From assembly GCF_009696145.1 (NCBI RefSeq), contig NZ_VUMO01000009.1, positions 37,471-101,470 on the forward strand: a DNA stretch of 64,000 nucleotides, given 5' to 3'. Below are positions 41,743-51,938 of the stretch, in pieces. The notes beneath the pieces are model-generated. The model made no database searches and had not been told where the DNA came from. It worked only from the letters and a program-made list of their open reading frames with translations. A program made the translations under genes and the position numbers. The DNA comes from Pseudoramibacter porci (GTDB lineage: Bacteria > Bacillota > Clostridia > Eubacteriales > Eubacteriaceae). Position 1 is the first letter of the stretch. Each line of letters starts with the position of its first letter.

Positions 41743-43245
41743 TTATCTGACTTTGCTGTCGTCTTTGAGGATGACGTCGTGTGCGCCGCCTTCGGTGATA
41801 CTGGTGGCTGAAACGACCGTCAGCTTGGCTTTGCTCTGGAATTCCGGAATATTCAGAGCGCCGCAGTTGCACATGGTCGAGCGGATCTTGGAGAGGGTGC
41901 CGGTCACGTTGTCGTGCAGGCTTCCGGCGTAGGGGACGTAGGAGTCAACCCCTTCTTCGAAGGAGAGGGCCTTTTTGCCGCCCAAGTCGTAGCGCTGCCA
42001 GTTGCGGGCGCGGCTGCTGCCTTCGCCCCAGTATTCCTTCATGTAGTTGCCGTTGATGGTGACGACACGGGTCGGGCTTTCGTCAAAACGGGAGAAGTAA
42101 CGGCCGAGCATGACGAAGTCTGCGCCCATGGCCAGCGCCAAGGTGATGTGGTGGTCGTAGACGATGCCGCCGTCGGAGCAGATCGGAATGTAGACGCCGG
42201 TTTCTTTGTAGTATTCGTCGCGGGCTTTGGCCACTTCGATGACAGCGGTCGCCTGTCCGCGGCCGATGCCCTTCTGTTCGCGGGTGATGCAGATGGAACC
42301 GCCGCCGATCCCGATTTTGATGAAATCAGCGCCGCAGTCGGCGAGGAAACGGAACCCTTCCGCGTCGACGACGTTGCCGGCACCGACTTTAACAGAATCG
42401 CCGTAATGTTCGCGAATCCATTGGAGAGTCAGTTTCTGCCATTCAGAGAACCCTTCGGAGGAGTCGATACACAGCACATCCGCGCCGGCGTCGATCAGGG
42501 CCGGAACGCGTTCGGCGTAGTCGCGGGTGTTGATCCCGGCGCCGACGATGTAGCGCTTTTTCGCGTCGAGCAGTTCCAGCGGGTTGGATTTATGGACAGA
42601 ATAGTCTTTGCGGAAAACGAAATAAGCCAAGGTGCCGTCTTCGTTTAAAATCGGCAAAGTGTTTAATTTGTGATCCCAGATGATGTTGTTCGCTTCTTTC
42701 AAGGATGTGCCGATGGGCGCGGAAACCACCTTGTCCTTCGGGGTCATAAAAGTTTTGATCTTGGTGGATGGATCCATTCGGCTGACACGGTAGTCGCGGC
42801 TGGTGACGATGCCGAGGAATTTTCCGTTGGCGGTGCCGTCGCTGGTGATGGCGATGGTGGAGTGGCCGGTGTGCTGTTTGATATCCAGGCAGTCAGCCAT
42901 CGTATCTTCTGGTGACAGGTTGGTGTCAGAGGGAACAAAGCCCGCTTTGTAGGCCTTGACCCGGGCGACCATTTCGGCTTCGTCTTCGACGGACTGGGAA
43001 CCGTAGATGAATGAGAGGCCGCCTTCCTGGGCGAGGGCGATGGCCATCTTTTCGCCGGAAACCGCCTGCATAATGGCGGAGGTCATGGGGATGTTCAGGG
43101 ACAGCGCCGGTTCTTCCCCTTTCTTGAATTTGACCAGCGGGGTCTTTAAATCGACATTGTCAGGGATACATTCAGATGAGGAGTAGCCTGGGACAAGCAA
43201 ATATTCGTTAAATGTACGGGACGGTTCTTCATAAATCTGTGCCAT
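41743..43245 (-). CDS. guaB: IMP dehydrogenase
   Basis: 500 residues. Catalytic loop [12 protein letters not shown] with the cysteine, CBS pair in the middle (GIVTSRDYR and [18 protein letters not shown]), and flap residues YVPYAGSL. Converts IMP to XMP with NAD, the branch point to GMP. It is transcribed towards xpt and meets it at the shared terminator. AAGGAG precedes the ATG and the promoter is consensus. Confidence 0.93.
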   Translation of the reverse strand: MAQIYEEPSRTFNEYLLVPGYSSSECIPDNVDLKTPLVKFKKGEEPALSLNIPMTSAIMQAVSGEKMAIALAQEGGLSFIYGSQSVEDEAEMVARVKAYKAGFVPSDTNLSPEDTMADCLDIKQHTGHSTIAITSDGTANGKFLGIVTSRDYRVSRMDPSTKIKTFMTPKDKVVSAPIGTSLKEANNIIWDHKLNTLPILNEDGTLAYFVFRKDYSVHKSNPLELLDAKKRYIVGAGINTRDYAERVPALIDAGADVLCIDSSEGFSEWQKLTLQWIREHYGDSVKVGAGNVVDAEGFRFLADCGADFIKIGIGGGSICITREQKGIGRGQATAVIEVAKARDEYYKETGVYIPICSDGGIVYDHHITLALAMGADFVMLGRYFSRFDESPTRVVTINGNYMKEYWGEGSSRARNWQRYDLGGKKALSFEEGVDSYVPYAGSLHDNVTGTLSKIRSTMCNCGALNIPEFQSKAKLTVVSATSITEGGAHDVILKDDSKVR

Positions 43246-43329
43246 ATAATTCTCCTTGTTATGTGAAATAAAAGTAAATAAACGAACGACAAATCACAAT
43301 AATAAATTGTTGCGAATAAAATTTTAATT

Positions 43330-43358
43330 ATTATAGTGGTTTTTTTCGGGGGTGTCAA
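43330..43358 (-). promoter_or_regulatory. Consensus sigma-A promoter of guaB
   Basis: Minus strand TTGACA (43358-43353), 17-nt spacer, TATAAT (43335-43330). Confidence 0.88.
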
Positions 43359-43381
43359 GAAAAGGGGCGGCTGGAAAATCG

Positions 43382-43411
43382 TTGCAGGAAGAAAGCGCCG
43401 TCGTGTATAAT
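43382..43411 (+). promoter_or_regulatory. Promoter of recD2-comF
   Basis: TTGCAG (43382-43387), 18-nt spacer, TATAAT (43406-43411), 33 nt before the recD2 ATG. Confidence 0.65.
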
Positions 43412-43443
43412 AAAAATGAATCAAAACGAGAAAAGAGGATGGG

Positions 43444-45654
43444 ATGGAAAAGCTTAGCGGATCATTGGAAAATGTCGTTTTTCATAACGATGAAAATGGC
43501 TATACCGTGGCCGATCTCGACGCCGACGGGGAAATGGTGACCGTCGTCGGACATATGGTGACAGTTGAGCTGGGCACCCATCTGACACTTTTGGGCAAAT
43601 GGACCAATCACCTGGTTTACGGCCGTCAGTTTCAGTTTGAGCATTACCGCGTCGACTTGCCGACGACGGAGGAGGGGCTGATTCAATATCTCGGCAGCGG
43701 TCTGCTGCCGGGGATCGGGCCGAAGACGGCGGCGCAGATCGTCGAGCGTTTTGGACAGGAGACGCTGCGCGTGCTGGACGACGATCCGTCCCGGCTTTTG
43801 GAAATTCCCGGCATCGGCAAAAAGACGTTAAGCCGAATCCTCGGCGCTTACCAGGATCAGCGGGATATCCGGAAGGTCCTCATTGAATTTCAGGAATACG
43901 GCGTCTCGTCGAAAATGGCGATGAAGCTTTACAACGCCTACCACGATCAGACGGTGGCGATTCTGCTCGAGGATCCCTACCGCATTGTTCGGGATATCCG
44001 CGGCGTCGGCTTTAAAGCGGCGGATCAACTGGCTGAAAAACTGGGCGTCGACAAAGACAACAGCAAGCGCATTCAGGCCGGTGTCGTCCAGGCCCTGAGA
44101 GAGTGCTACGCGCAGGGCAACACGTACATGAACGAAGGGGAACTCATCGCGCGGGCCCAGACGCTTCTGGGCGTCGCCAGGGAAACCGTCGAGGGGGGCG
44201 TCCGGGATACGATTATCAGCGGCGGCGCTCATATGGACGACCTCGACGGCAAGCGGATCTATTACCCGATGGGGCTTTACGAAGCGGAGGATGCCACGGC
44301 ACTCATGCTGACGCAGCTGGCAGAGAGCCATTTTCAGACGGACGCTATCGATGTGGGCGAAGCCATTGACCGCTACGAAAGACACATGGCCATCACCCTC
44401 GACGAGGCGCAGCGCAACGCGATCAAGACCGCCGTTGAGGCAGGGCTGGTCGTCATCACAGGCGGCCCGGGCACCGGGAAGACGACGATCATCAACGGCA
44501 TTTTAAACATTTTAAAAAGCATGCGGCTGTCCGTTCAGCTCGCGGCGCCGACGGGGCGCGCGGCGAAGCGCATGACAGAAACCACCGGCGAGGAAGCGAA
44601 AACCCTGCACCGTCTGCTGGAATATCATTACGACGACAACGCACTGACGCCGACCTTCGAGCGCAATGGGGACAATCCGCTGGAGCTGAACGCGCTGATC
44701 GTCGACGAGGCGTCGATGATCGATATTGTCTTGATGAAAAGCCTGCTGGAAGCGATCGAAGAGGGCACACGCTTGATTTTGGTGGGCGACGCCGATCAGC
44801 TGCCCTCAGTGGGGCCGGGCAATGTGCTCAGCGATATCATTGAAAGCGGCATTGCGCCGGTCGTCCGGCTGACACGGATTTACCGGCAATCGGAAAAAAG
44901 TCAGATTTCCGTCAACGCCAAGGCCATTAACGAGGGCCGCGTGCCCCGGATCGACAACCAGTCGGATTTTGTGCTGATCCCTGAAAAAAATCAAGAGGGC
45001 ATCGAACAGACGGTCCTCGATCTTTTGGGCTACCGGCTGAAGGACAACGCCGGCATCGACGTGGTGCACGACGTCCAGGTGATTTCACCGGTGAAAAAAG
45101 GCCTGGTGGGGACGATCGCCCTCAATCAGAAAATTCAAAGCATCCTCAATCCGGCCTCGCCCCGGAAAAACGAGCACACCTTCGGGCCGGTCGTCTTTCG
45201 CGAGGGCGATAAAGTCATGCAGATTCGCAACAACTACCAGATGAAATGGCAGGACACCCTGACCTTTGAAGAGGGCGACGGCGTTTACAACGGCGACATC
45301 GGCACCGTGAAGCAGATTGCCGACGACAAGCATCAGATGACGGTGGCCTTCACAGACGGCCGTGACGCGGTTTACGGCTTCGACCAGCTGGACGAGCTCT
45401 CCCACGCCTTCGCGATGACGGTGCACAAGAGCCAGGGCTCGGAATTTCCCGTGGTCATCATGCCGATGATCGGCGGATCGCCGCTCTTTTTAAATCGAAA
45501 GCTTTTGTACACCGGCGTCACTCGGGCCAAGCGGATGATCATCCTCGTCGGGCGGCCAGAGCATTTTATCCGGATGATTCAGTCCGACGACAGCCGCAAG
45601 CGGAAAACAGGTCTGGTCTTCCGCATCGCGCGCTACCGGGATTTATTGTCATGA
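43444..45654 (+). CDS. recD2: RecD2-type SF1B DNA helicase
   Basis: 736 residues. An N-terminal OB-like and helix-hairpin-helix part (LLPGIGPKTAAQIVERFG, EIPGIGKKTLSRILG) precedes the helicase core: Walker A GGPGTGKTT, VDEASMID, GDADQLPSVGPG, and C-terminal FAMTVHKSQGSEF. RecD2 acts 5'-3' without RecBC and helps in DNA repair. Overlaps comF by 4 bp. Confidence 0.92.
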   Translation: MEKLSGSLENVVFHNDENGYTVADLDADGEMVTVVGHMVTVELGTHLTLLGKWTNHLVYGRQFQFEHYRVDLPTTEEGLIQYLGSGLLPGIGPKTAAQIVERFGQETLRVLDDDPSRLLEIPGIGKKTLSRILGAYQDQRDIRKVLIEFQEYGVSSKMAMKLYNAYHDQTVAILLEDPYRIVRDIRGVGFKAADQLAEKLGVDKDNSKRIQAGVVQALRECYAQGNTYMNEGELIARAQTLLGVARETVEGGVRDTIISGGAHMDDLDGKRIYYPMGLYEAEDATALMLTQLAESHFQTDAIDVGEAIDRYERHMAITLDEAQRNAIKTAVEAGLVVITGGPGTGKTTIINGILNILKSMRLSVQLAAPTGRAAKRMTETTGEEAKTLHRLLEYHYDDNALTPTFERNGDNPLELNALIVDEASMIDIVLMKSLLEAIEEGTRLILVGDADQLPSVGPGNVLSDIIESGIAPVVRLTRIYRQSEKSQISVNAKAINEGRVPRIDNQSDFVLIPEKNQEGIEQTVLDLLGYRLKDNAGIDVVHDVQVISPVKKGLVGTIALNQKIQSILNPASPRKNEHTFGPVVFREGDKVMQIRNNYQMKWQDTLTFEEGDGVYNGDIGTVKQIADDKHQMTVAFTDGRDAVYGFDQLDELSHAFAMTVHKSQGSEFPVVIMPMIGGSPLFLNRKLLYTGVTRAKRMIILVGRPEHFIRMIQSDDSRKRKTGLVFRIARYRDLLS

Positions 45655-46394
45655 ACACAAAAAAACTCGAGCCGTTGAAACGGCTGTTATTGATCGATAA
45701 CGACCGCTGCCCGGTCTGCAAAAAAATTTTGTGGAAAAAAGAACAATACCTCTGCGGACAATGTCAGCGGGCATTGCCGAAAAACGACGCGCGGACGTGC
45801 CGCCGGTGCGGCCGGCCGCTGATCTCAGACGATGCCGATCTCTGCCAAACGTGCAGGAGCAATGGGGATCGGCCTGTCGACCGCGGCTGGGTGTGGCTGG
45901 TCTACGGCCGGACAGCGGAGCAGATCGCAGCCGGATTTAAATTCAAACATCAGAAAACACTCGCCTTCTGGGCCGGCACGCAGATGGCAGCAGGTCTCGC
46001 GGATTGTCCGTGGATCGGGGGCATCGACGTGCTGGTGCCGGTGCCGCTGCATCCCAATCGGCTGGCTGAGCGGGGATACAATCAGAGCGAACAGCTCGCC
46101 GCAGGCATCGCCGCCGCCCTTAAGGCAAAGGGTCTGGACATCCCGATGGACACAGGGTGTTTGAAGCGCCTTGTCGATACGCCCCACCAATTGGGACAAC
46201 CGGCGGCTTTCCGCCTTAAAAACGTCAAAAGCGCCTTTGCCGTCGCTGAGGCCGAGGGGATTCGCGGGAAACAGATCGCCCTCGTCGACGACGTCATGAC
46301 GACCGGCGCGACCCTTGACGCCTGTGCAGCGGCGCTGAAGGCAGCCGGCGCGTCGTCTGTCGCGCTGATCACTTTTTCGGCCGTAGCATCGTAA
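45651..46394 (+). CDS. comF: ComF family phosphoribosyltransferase-like protein
   Basis: 247 residues. Zinc cysteines CPVCKK...CGQC and CRRCGRP...CQTC at the N-terminus, then a PRTase fold with VALVDDVMTTGAT (here IALVDDVMTTGAT). ComF is needed for DNA uptake in competent Firmicutes and is kept in many others. Its overlap with recD2 joins two DNA-processing genes. Confidence 0.9.
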   Translation: MNTKKLEPLKRLLLIDNDRCPVCKKILWKKEQYLCGQCQRALPKNDARTCRRCGRPLISDDADLCQTCRSNGDRPVDRGWVWLVYGRTAEQIAAGFKFKHQKTLAFWAGTQMAAGLADCPWIGGIDVLVPVPLHPNRLAERGYNQSEQLAAGIAAALKAKGLDIPMDTGCLKRLVDTPHQLGQPAAFRLKNVKSAFAVAEAEGIRGKQIALVDDVMTTGATLDACAAALKAAGASSVALITFSAVAS

Positions 46395-46420
46395 TTTTTA
46401 AACCCTTTTTAATGATGCTG

Positions 46421-46429
46421 TGATATGAT
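46421..46429 (+). promoter_or_regulatory. Extended -10 promoter of murB
   Basis: TG-A-TATGAT, 40 nt before the ATG. The ribosome site AAAGGAG is about 13 nt from the ATG, longer than its neighbours use. Confidence 0.5.
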
Positions 46430-46468
46430 CGTCGGAATTGCAAAAAATAAAGGAGCTGAAACAAGCTT

Positions 46469-47407
46469 ATGAAATATCAATTCGATAAAAATAAAGTTAA
46501 AAATAAATTGCTGGAAATCGTCAGCAGCGATCAATTGCTGACAGACAGCCTGATGCGGGATCATACGACATTTCGCGTAGGCGGGCCGGCGGATTTCATC
46601 GTTTTTCCGGAAAATCAGGAGCAGCTGGCCGAAATTGCAGGGCTTTGCTGTACCAATGAGATTCCCTTCTTTTTAATGGGAAACGGCAGCAATTTATTGG
46701 TTCGGGACGGCGGGTTCCGCGGCGTCATCATCAACACGCGGCAGATGACGACGGTCGTGACAGACGGCAGCCGTGTCGTGGCGCAGGCGGGCGCATTGCT
46801 GCGCGCTGTGGCAAAAGAAGCGTTGGCCCACAGCTTGAAGGGCTTCGAATTTGCATCGGGCATTCCGGGGACCATCGGGGGAGCGGCGATCATGAACGCC
46901 GGCGCTTACGGCGGCGAGATGAAGGATGTCATCGCGAAGGTGCACATCATGACGCCGGACGGCAAATTTGAAACGGTGGACGGCCGCGATTGTCATTTTG
47001 GCTATCGTCAGAGCCGCATGCGCGATGCCTGCGAAGTGGTCACTGCGGTAGAACTGGCCCTGGAGCCTGGGGATCCGGAGACGATCCGGGCGAGAATGCA
47101 GGAATTGAATCAGCGCCGGCGCGATAAACAGCCTCTCAATTACCCGAGTGCCGGCAGTACGTTTAAGCGGCCGGAGGGTTATTTTGCCGGCAAGCTGATT
47201 CAGGACGCCGGGCTGAAGGGCTACCGGGTCGGCGGCGCAATGGTCAGCCAGAAGCACAGCGGTTTCGTCATCAACGCGGACGGCGCGACGGCGGCCGATG
47301 TCCTCCAGCTGATCGGGGACGTCCAGCGCAAAGTGAAGGCGCAATTCGGCGTGGATCTCGAACCGGAAGTCATCACCATTGGAGAAGATATCGGCGATGA
47401 AAATTAA
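46469..47407 (+). CDS. murB: UDP-N-acetylmuramate dehydrogenase
   Basis: 312 residues. FAD-binding opening HTTFRVGGPADFIVFPEN and GNGSNLLVRDGGFRG, then GIPGTIGGAAIMNAGAYGGE, and the type II C-terminus with PSAGSTFKRPEGYFAGKLI. Completes UDP-MurNAc for peptidoglycan. Overlaps the PHP gene by 11 bp. Confidence 0.93.
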   Translation: MKYQFDKNKVKNKLLEIVSSDQLLTDSLMRDHTTFRVGGPADFIVFPENQEQLAEIAGLCCTNEIPFFLMGNGSNLLVRDGGFRGVIINTRQMTTVVTDGSRVVAQAGALLRAVAKEALAHSLKGFEFASGIPGTIGGAAIMNAGAYGGEMKDVIAKVHIMTPDGKFETVDGRDCHFGYRQSRMRDACEVVTAVELALEPGDPETIRARMQELNQRRRDKQPLNYPSAGSTFKRPEGYFAGKLIQDAGLKGYRVGGAMVSQKHSGFVINADGATAADVLQLIGDVQRKVKAQFGVDLEPEVITIGEDIGDEN

Positions 47408-48137
47408 GGCGGATCTGCACACCCACACGACGTTCAGCCACGGCAAAAATTCCATCGAGGAAATGGTCAATCGGGCGCGCCAGCTGGGACTTCAAGAAAT
47501 TGTCATCTCTGATCACGGCCGAAGCCACCCCCTTTACGGCGTTAAGCCCTACAACTTCCGCGTGATGCGCGAAGAAATCGACCGGCTCAACGAAAAATAT
47601 TCGGACATCCAGATTTACTTGTCCGTGGAGTCCAATATCACGGGGAAAGACGGGACGATTGATATTGGCGAAGAAGAGAGACAGTACTGCGACTGGATTT
47701 ACGCCGGGTATCACTGGGTGTATATCCCGCACCGGTTTTCGGATTTCTTCACGTTTAAGCTGCGCAATTACCTGACAAAAGTGCTGCCTTTTTTGAAGGC
47801 AGGGAGCCGCCGGGCCAATACGCAGACCTATTTAAAAATGATGGATCGTTACGATTTGAAGATGATCACCCATCCGGGAGATAAGTGCCCGATCGATGTA
47901 GAGGCTGTGGCGAAAAAGGCGGCCGAAAAGCACGTGATTTTGGAAATCAATCCGCGGCACCACCATTTGAACGTCGAGGAATTGAAACGTGCGGCGAAGT
48001 ACGGCGGCACCTTCGCCATCAATTCGGATGCCCATTCAACGGATCGGGTTGCCGACGTGGCTGAGGGCATCGCCTGGGCAGCGGCTTCTGGAATTCCGCA
48101 GGAGCAGATTATCAATCTCGCACAAGATGAAATGTAA
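47397..48137 (+). CDS. PHP domain metal-dependent phosphoesterase, YcdX-like
   Basis: 246 residues from the ATG at 47397, preceded by GGAG in the end of murB. Metal-ligand motifs DLHTHTTFSHGKNS, ISDHG, and NSDAHSTD define a PHP hydrolase of the YcdX/HisJ-like group. Substrate unknown. It sits between murB and rapZ, a common arrangement in Clostridia. Confidence 0.87.
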   Translation: MKIKADLHTHTTFSHGKNSIEEMVNRARQLGLQEIVISDHGRSHPLYGVKPYNFRVMREEIDRLNEKYSDIQIYLSVESNITGKDGTIDIGEEERQYCDWIYAGYHWVYIPHRFSDFFTFKLRNYLTKVLPFLKAGSRRANTQTYLKMMDRYDLKMITHPGDKCPIDVEAVAKKAAEKHVILEINPRHHHLNVEELKRAAKYGGTFAINSDAHSTDRVADVAEGIAWAAASGIPQEQIINLAQDEM

Positions 48138-48177
48138 AAGGTAAGCAGCAAAGCGTTAGAAAGTCAGGTAAACGAGA

Positions 48178-49047
48178 ATGAAAACTTTGATTATTACAGG
48201 TTTATCCGGAGCAGGTAAATCAAAAGCAATTAATATATTGGAAGATGAAGGCTTTTTCTGTGTCGACAATGTACCGGTTCATCTCGTTTTGACTTTTATC
48301 GGGCTGTGCCGAAACAGGGGATCTGAATTCGAACGCCTGGCCATCGTGACCGATATCCGCGGTTCTGGCGCAGATCAGGACATGACGGAGACCTTCGACC
48401 ATTTTGCCGGCAACCTTCCGACAGATGTCGAGGTGCTCTTTCTCGAGGCGGATACACAGGAATTGGTGCGCCGCTATCAGGTTTCAAGGCGCAAGCATCC
48501 GCTTTTGGATCAGGCCAATACATTGGTCGGCGCCATCGAAATGGAACGGGGCATTTTGAAAGAACTGCGCACGCGCGCGGATTATATCATCGACACGACG
48601 AGCCTCGCTGTCAACGATCTGAAAAAACTGATTTTAAACATGCTCGCGCTGGAGAAAAAGAATACGGAGGTGGGCGTCAAGGTCTCGTCCTTTGGCTTTA
48701 AATACGGCATGCCCATTTCGGCCGACTTTGTTTTCGACGTGCGCTTTCTGCCCAATCCCTATTACAAATCGGAGCTGCGAAGGCTGACCGGGGAGGACGA
48801 GGCAGTTCAAAATTACGTGATGCAGTTCCCGCAGTCGAAGGTTTATTTTGAAAAGGTGCTGGACTTGATCAAGACGACCATTCCCCATTATGAGGAAGTA
48901 AACAAGCAATACGTGGAAATTGCCTTCGGCTGTACCGGCGGCAGACACCGCTCGGTCACTTTTGCCTGCCTCTTGAGCGAGGCGCTTCGAAAGGAAAATA
49001 TCCCCGTGAGTTTGTCCCACCGCGATATTGACAAAGATCTTCGCTGA
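48178..49047 (+). CDS. rapZ: RapZ/YvcJ nucleotide-binding protein
   Basis: 289 residues. P-loop GLSGAGKSKAINILED at the N-terminus and the C-terminal AFGCTGGRHRSVTFA motif. E. coli RapZ steers RNase E to a small RNA that controls GlmS; the Firmicute form (YvcJ) binds nucleotides and affects competence. First gene of the rapZ-yvcK-whiA cluster. Confidence 0.93.
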   Translation: MKTLIITGLSGAGKSKAINILEDEGFFCVDNVPVHLVLTFIGLCRNRGSEFERLAIVTDIRGSGADQDMTETFDHFAGNLPTDVEVLFLEADTQELVRRYQVSRRKHPLLDQANTLVGAIEMERGILKELRTRADYIIDTTSLAVNDLKKLILNMLALEKKNTEVGVKVSSFGFKYGMPISADFVFDVRFLPNPYYKSELRRLTGEDEAVQNYVMQFPQSKVYFEKVLDLIKTTIPHYEEVNKQYVEIAFGCTGGRHRSVTFACLLSEALRKENIPVSLSHRDIDKDLR

Positions 49048-49095
49048 GCATAGCATAACGAAAATCCCAATGGAGTAGCCAATTGGAGGATAGAT

Positions 49096-50124
49096 ATGGA
49101 AATCAAAGAATATATCCGTGAATTTACGATCAAAGATATTGTCCGCGTTCGCAATCCGAAAGTCGTCGCTTTTGGCGGCGGCACCGGGCTTTCGGTCATT
49201 TTGCGCGGACTTAAAAAATATACCGACCGCCTGACTGCCGTTGTCACCGTTGGAGACGATGGCGGCAGCTCCGGCAAGCTGAGAGAAGACCTGGGCATTC
49301 TGCCGCCGGGCGATATCAGAAACTGTATTTTGGCGCTGGCTGACGATGAAAATGTGATGCAGGCGCTGTTCAGCTACCGTTTTGACAAAGGCCGCCTTGA
49401 AGGACACAATTTTGGCAATTTGTTTCTGGCTGCCATGACCGGGATCTCTTCGGATTTTTACGACGCGATTCGCAGAACGTCCGATGTCCTTCAGATTACG
49501 GGAACCGTTCTGCCGGTGACACTCGACGACATGACCTTAGTCGGCAGGCTCGCGAACGGCGAAATCGTAGAGGGCGAATCGAAAATTCCAAAGGCAGCCA
49601 AGGCAGCCAAGACCCACATTAAAAAAATCTCGTTGAAGACGCCGGCTGCGGCCCTTCCGGAAACCCTTGACGCAATCAAATCTGCCGACATTATCATTAT
49701 GGGGCCGGGGAGTCTGTACACCTCAGTGATTCCCCATCTCCTGATCGACGGCATTGAAGAAACGATTAAAACCAGCACCGCCCAGAAATTTTACGTCGGC
49801 AATATCATGACCCAGCCGGGCGAAACGGTCGGTTACACCCAGGCCGATCACATCCGCGCCATAGAAGCGCATCAGCAGATCAAAAACAGGGGACCGCTTT
49901 TTGATTATGTCGTCGTCAACAATGGCGGTCTCACCGATGAAATGCGCAGGCAATATGCCAAAATCGGGTCCGCTCCGGTGCAAATCGGCGAAGAGCTGCT
50001 GCCCTACCATTATATTAAAGAGCATTTTGTCGTGCAGCGGGGAAAACACGTGAGACACGACGCCGACCTGCTCGCAAAGCGGATTTTTGAAGTGTACATG
50101 GGCGATCACAAGAAGGCCGTATGA
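49096..50124 (+). CDS. yvcK: YvcK, CofD-like gluconeogenesis/cell-wall factor
   Basis: 342 residues. KVVAFGGGTGLSVILRGLK is the UDP-sugar-binding opening, then DDGGSSGKLREDLGILPPGDIRNC. YvcK binds UDP-GlcNAc and is needed for cell shape on gluconeogenic carbon in Bacillus. GGAGG before the ATG; its stop overlaps whiA by 4 bp. Confidence 0.92.
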   Translation: MEIKEYIREFTIKDIVRVRNPKVVAFGGGTGLSVILRGLKKYTDRLTAVVTVGDDGGSSGKLREDLGILPPGDIRNCILALADDENVMQALFSYRFDKGRLEGHNFGNLFLAAMTGISSDFYDAIRRTSDVLQITGTVLPVTLDDMTLVGRLANGEIVEGESKIPKAAKAAKTHIKKISLKTPAAALPETLDAIKSADIIIMGPGSLYTSVIPHLLIDGIEETIKTSTAQKFYVGNIMTQPGETVGYTQADHIRAIEAHQQIKNRGPLFDYVVVNNGGLTDEMRRQYAKIGSAPVQIGEELLPYHYIKEHFVVQRGKHVRHDADLLAKRIFEVYMGDHKKAV

Positions 50125-51038
50125 GTTTTTCAGACGATGTTAAAAAAGAATTGTGCCGGCTGACCTGCCGCAGCGAAAACGAAATGCGCGCGGAGATGGC
50201 CGGCATGGTGATGGGCAGTTACGTGCTGGCCGGCCGCCGGCGAGATGGGGACAGCCGTTTTTCGATCACGACGGAATTTCCATTTTTGGCGGCGCGCATG
50301 CGCAGTGTCAGTAAAGCGCTGTACGGCAGCGCTCTGACAGTGGCGATCCAGATAGTCAGAAAGCAGCGGGTGTACGTGGTGAGCGCTGAATCCGAAGCGT
50401 TCACCCGGCGGCTGATGAAAGATGCGCGGATTGACAAAGATGGCGCGAGTGCGGATATTCCGCCTTATTTTTTGTCGAAGCAGCATTATTTCAAGGCCTA
50501 TCTGCGCGGGCTGTTTCTGACCTGCGGCTCGGTTTCCGATCCACAGAAAAAGTACCAATTGGAGCTTAACGGAAATTCTACGCCATTTTTTGAAAATGTC
50601 AGCCGCATTTTAAAGGGCTACGATATTTCGAGCAAGGCGCGCTTCCGAGGGGAGCAGGGCGTTTTGGATTTTAGAGACAGCGACAGCATCGCGGACTTTT
50701 TAAGTTTAATCGGTGCGGCGAAAGCGGCCCTTGAGATGACAAATGTCAAAATCGTCAAAGGGATGCGCAACGATGTGAACCGCAAAGTCAACTGCGACGT
50801 GGCGAATCTGCAGAAAAGCGCGAAGGCAGCGGGCGATCAGATCAGCGCCATAAGAAAAATTGAGGAGAGGGCAGGTCTCGGCGTGCTGCCGAAGGCATTG
50901 CGCGAGGTGGCCGAGCTTCGCCTCGAACATCCGGACGCCTCCGTTCAGGAATTGGGCGCCTTGATGCAGCCGCCCCTTCAAAAATCGACGATGTATTACC
51001 GCATCCGTAAAATAAAAAAATGGGCTGAAACATTATAA
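50121..51038 (+). CDS. whiA: WhiA family DNA-binding protein
   Basis: 305 residues. A LAGLIDADG-like N-terminal domain and a C-terminal helix-turn-helix (LREVAELRLEHPDASVQELGALM). WhiA drives sporulation septation in Streptomyces and supports cell division in Bacillus. Overlaps yvcK (ATGA) and is last before a terminator. Confidence 0.92.
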   Translation: MSFSDDVKKELCRLTCRSENEMRAEMAGMVMGSYVLAGRRRDGDSRFSITTEFPFLAARMRSVSKALYGSALTVAIQIVRKQRVYVVSAESEAFTRRLMKDARIDKDGASADIPPYFLSKQHYFKAYLRGLFLTCGSVSDPQKKYQLELNGNSTPFFENVSRILKGYDISSKARFRGEQGVLDFRDSDSIADFLSLIGAAKAALEMTNVKIVKGMRNDVNRKVNCDVANLQKSAKAAGDQISAIRKIEERAGLGVLPKALREVAELRLEHPDASVQELGALMQPPLQKSTMYYRIRKIKKWAETL

Positions 51039-51074
51039 AAGGCTGTTTGGCGAATATCGTCAAACAGCCTTTTT
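51037..51074. terminator. Bidirectional terminator after whiA
   Basis: AAAAGGCTGTTTG (51037-51049) pairs with CAAACAGCCTTTT (51061-51073); T-rich on both strands, so it also serves the minus-strand MBL gene. Confidence 0.9.
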
Positions 51075-51088
51075 GAAAGGGCGCCAGG

Positions 51089-51805
51089 TTAGTCAGCGTA
51101 AATGATTTCGTTGCGCTTGGACATCGTCAGAATCTTAACGTCTTTGCCGTAGCAGGCCTGCTGCAGGTCTGTGATGACGCTGTATTCATCCCAGCAGTGC
51201 ATGGGCGCGAGAATCTGCGGGTGCAGCTCGTCGACAAAGTATTCGGCCGCTTTGGTTGCAGAGCGTCCGAGTCTGGAGTCGACAGGCACGAAGGCCACGT
51301 TGATCTTCCGGTGATTCGTTTCGAGGAATTCCTTGATCTTGGCAATTTCTGCTTTAAAGTCGCGTTCTTCGGCGGCGCGGTCAATTTCAGGACGGGCTTC
51401 AGGCGACCAGTCCCACCAGTTTAAATCGCCGGCGTGGAAAATGACTTTGCCTTCCGCCTGAACCAGAAAAGAAACGCCTTGGTCGGTCGAACCGAAGGTG
51501 TCGATTTCCACCGGCCCGCATTTGATGTCGTCGTAGTGAAGGTGTTCGTACGGTTTGATGAAAGTCGTTTTCTTGCCACCACGGCGGGTGATGTCATCGC
51601 TCAAAATGTAGCGGGTGTCGAAATCCGTCCCGTAATTGTAAATAATCTGCGAAAAATGATCGGTATGGGCGTGAGAGGCGAAGAAATATTTGCGTCTGCC
51701 TTTTTTCAAATATTGCGGCTGAATATAGGTGATCGCATCAAAGACCAGGGTGTTTTTATCCAGTTCGACGACAAACCCTGAATGATGCAAATAGATAATT
51801 TTCAT
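51089..51805 (-). CDS. Metallo-beta-lactamase-fold hydrolase
   Basis: 238 residues. HAHTDH near residue 45 binds the metals, with further histidines in IFHAGDLNWW and LAPMHCWDEY. The family includes UlaG-like and other phosphodiesterases; substrate unknown. AGGAGG before the ATG. Divergent from purL. Confidence 0.83.
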   Translation of the reverse strand: MKIIYLHHSGFVVELDKNTLVFDAITYIQPQYLKKGRRKYFFASHAHTDHFSQIIYNYGTDFDTRYILSDDITRRGGKKTTFIKPYEHLHYDDIKCGPVEIDTFGSTDQGVSFLVQAEGKVIFHAGDLNWWDWSPEARPEIDRAAEERDFKAEIAKIKEFLETNHRKINVAFVPVDSRLGRSATKAAEYFVDELHPQILAPMHCWDEYSVITDLQQACYGKDVKILTMSKRNEIIYAD

Positions 51806-51838
51806 CGGATCCTCCTGTTAAAAAATATTATTGTTTAC

Positions 51839-51847
51839 ATTATATCA
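51839..51847 (-). promoter_or_regulatory. Extended -10 promoter of the MBL-fold gene
   Basis: Minus strand TGATATAAT (51847-51839): TG, one base, TATAAT. The -35 is weak. Confidence 0.55.
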
Positions 51848-51938
51848 GAATTGCGCCGCAATCGGGAAAAATGACAAAGAATTTCAGTAAATGCACTATA
51901 AAACCTTGGTGAGATTGCAATGTTCTGAATGTAATTCG

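Noticed and set aside
43246..43360. PurR-type boxes (CGAA) before guaB
   Set aside because: CGAA occurs in the leader, but not as a properly spaced inverted pair relative to the promoter.
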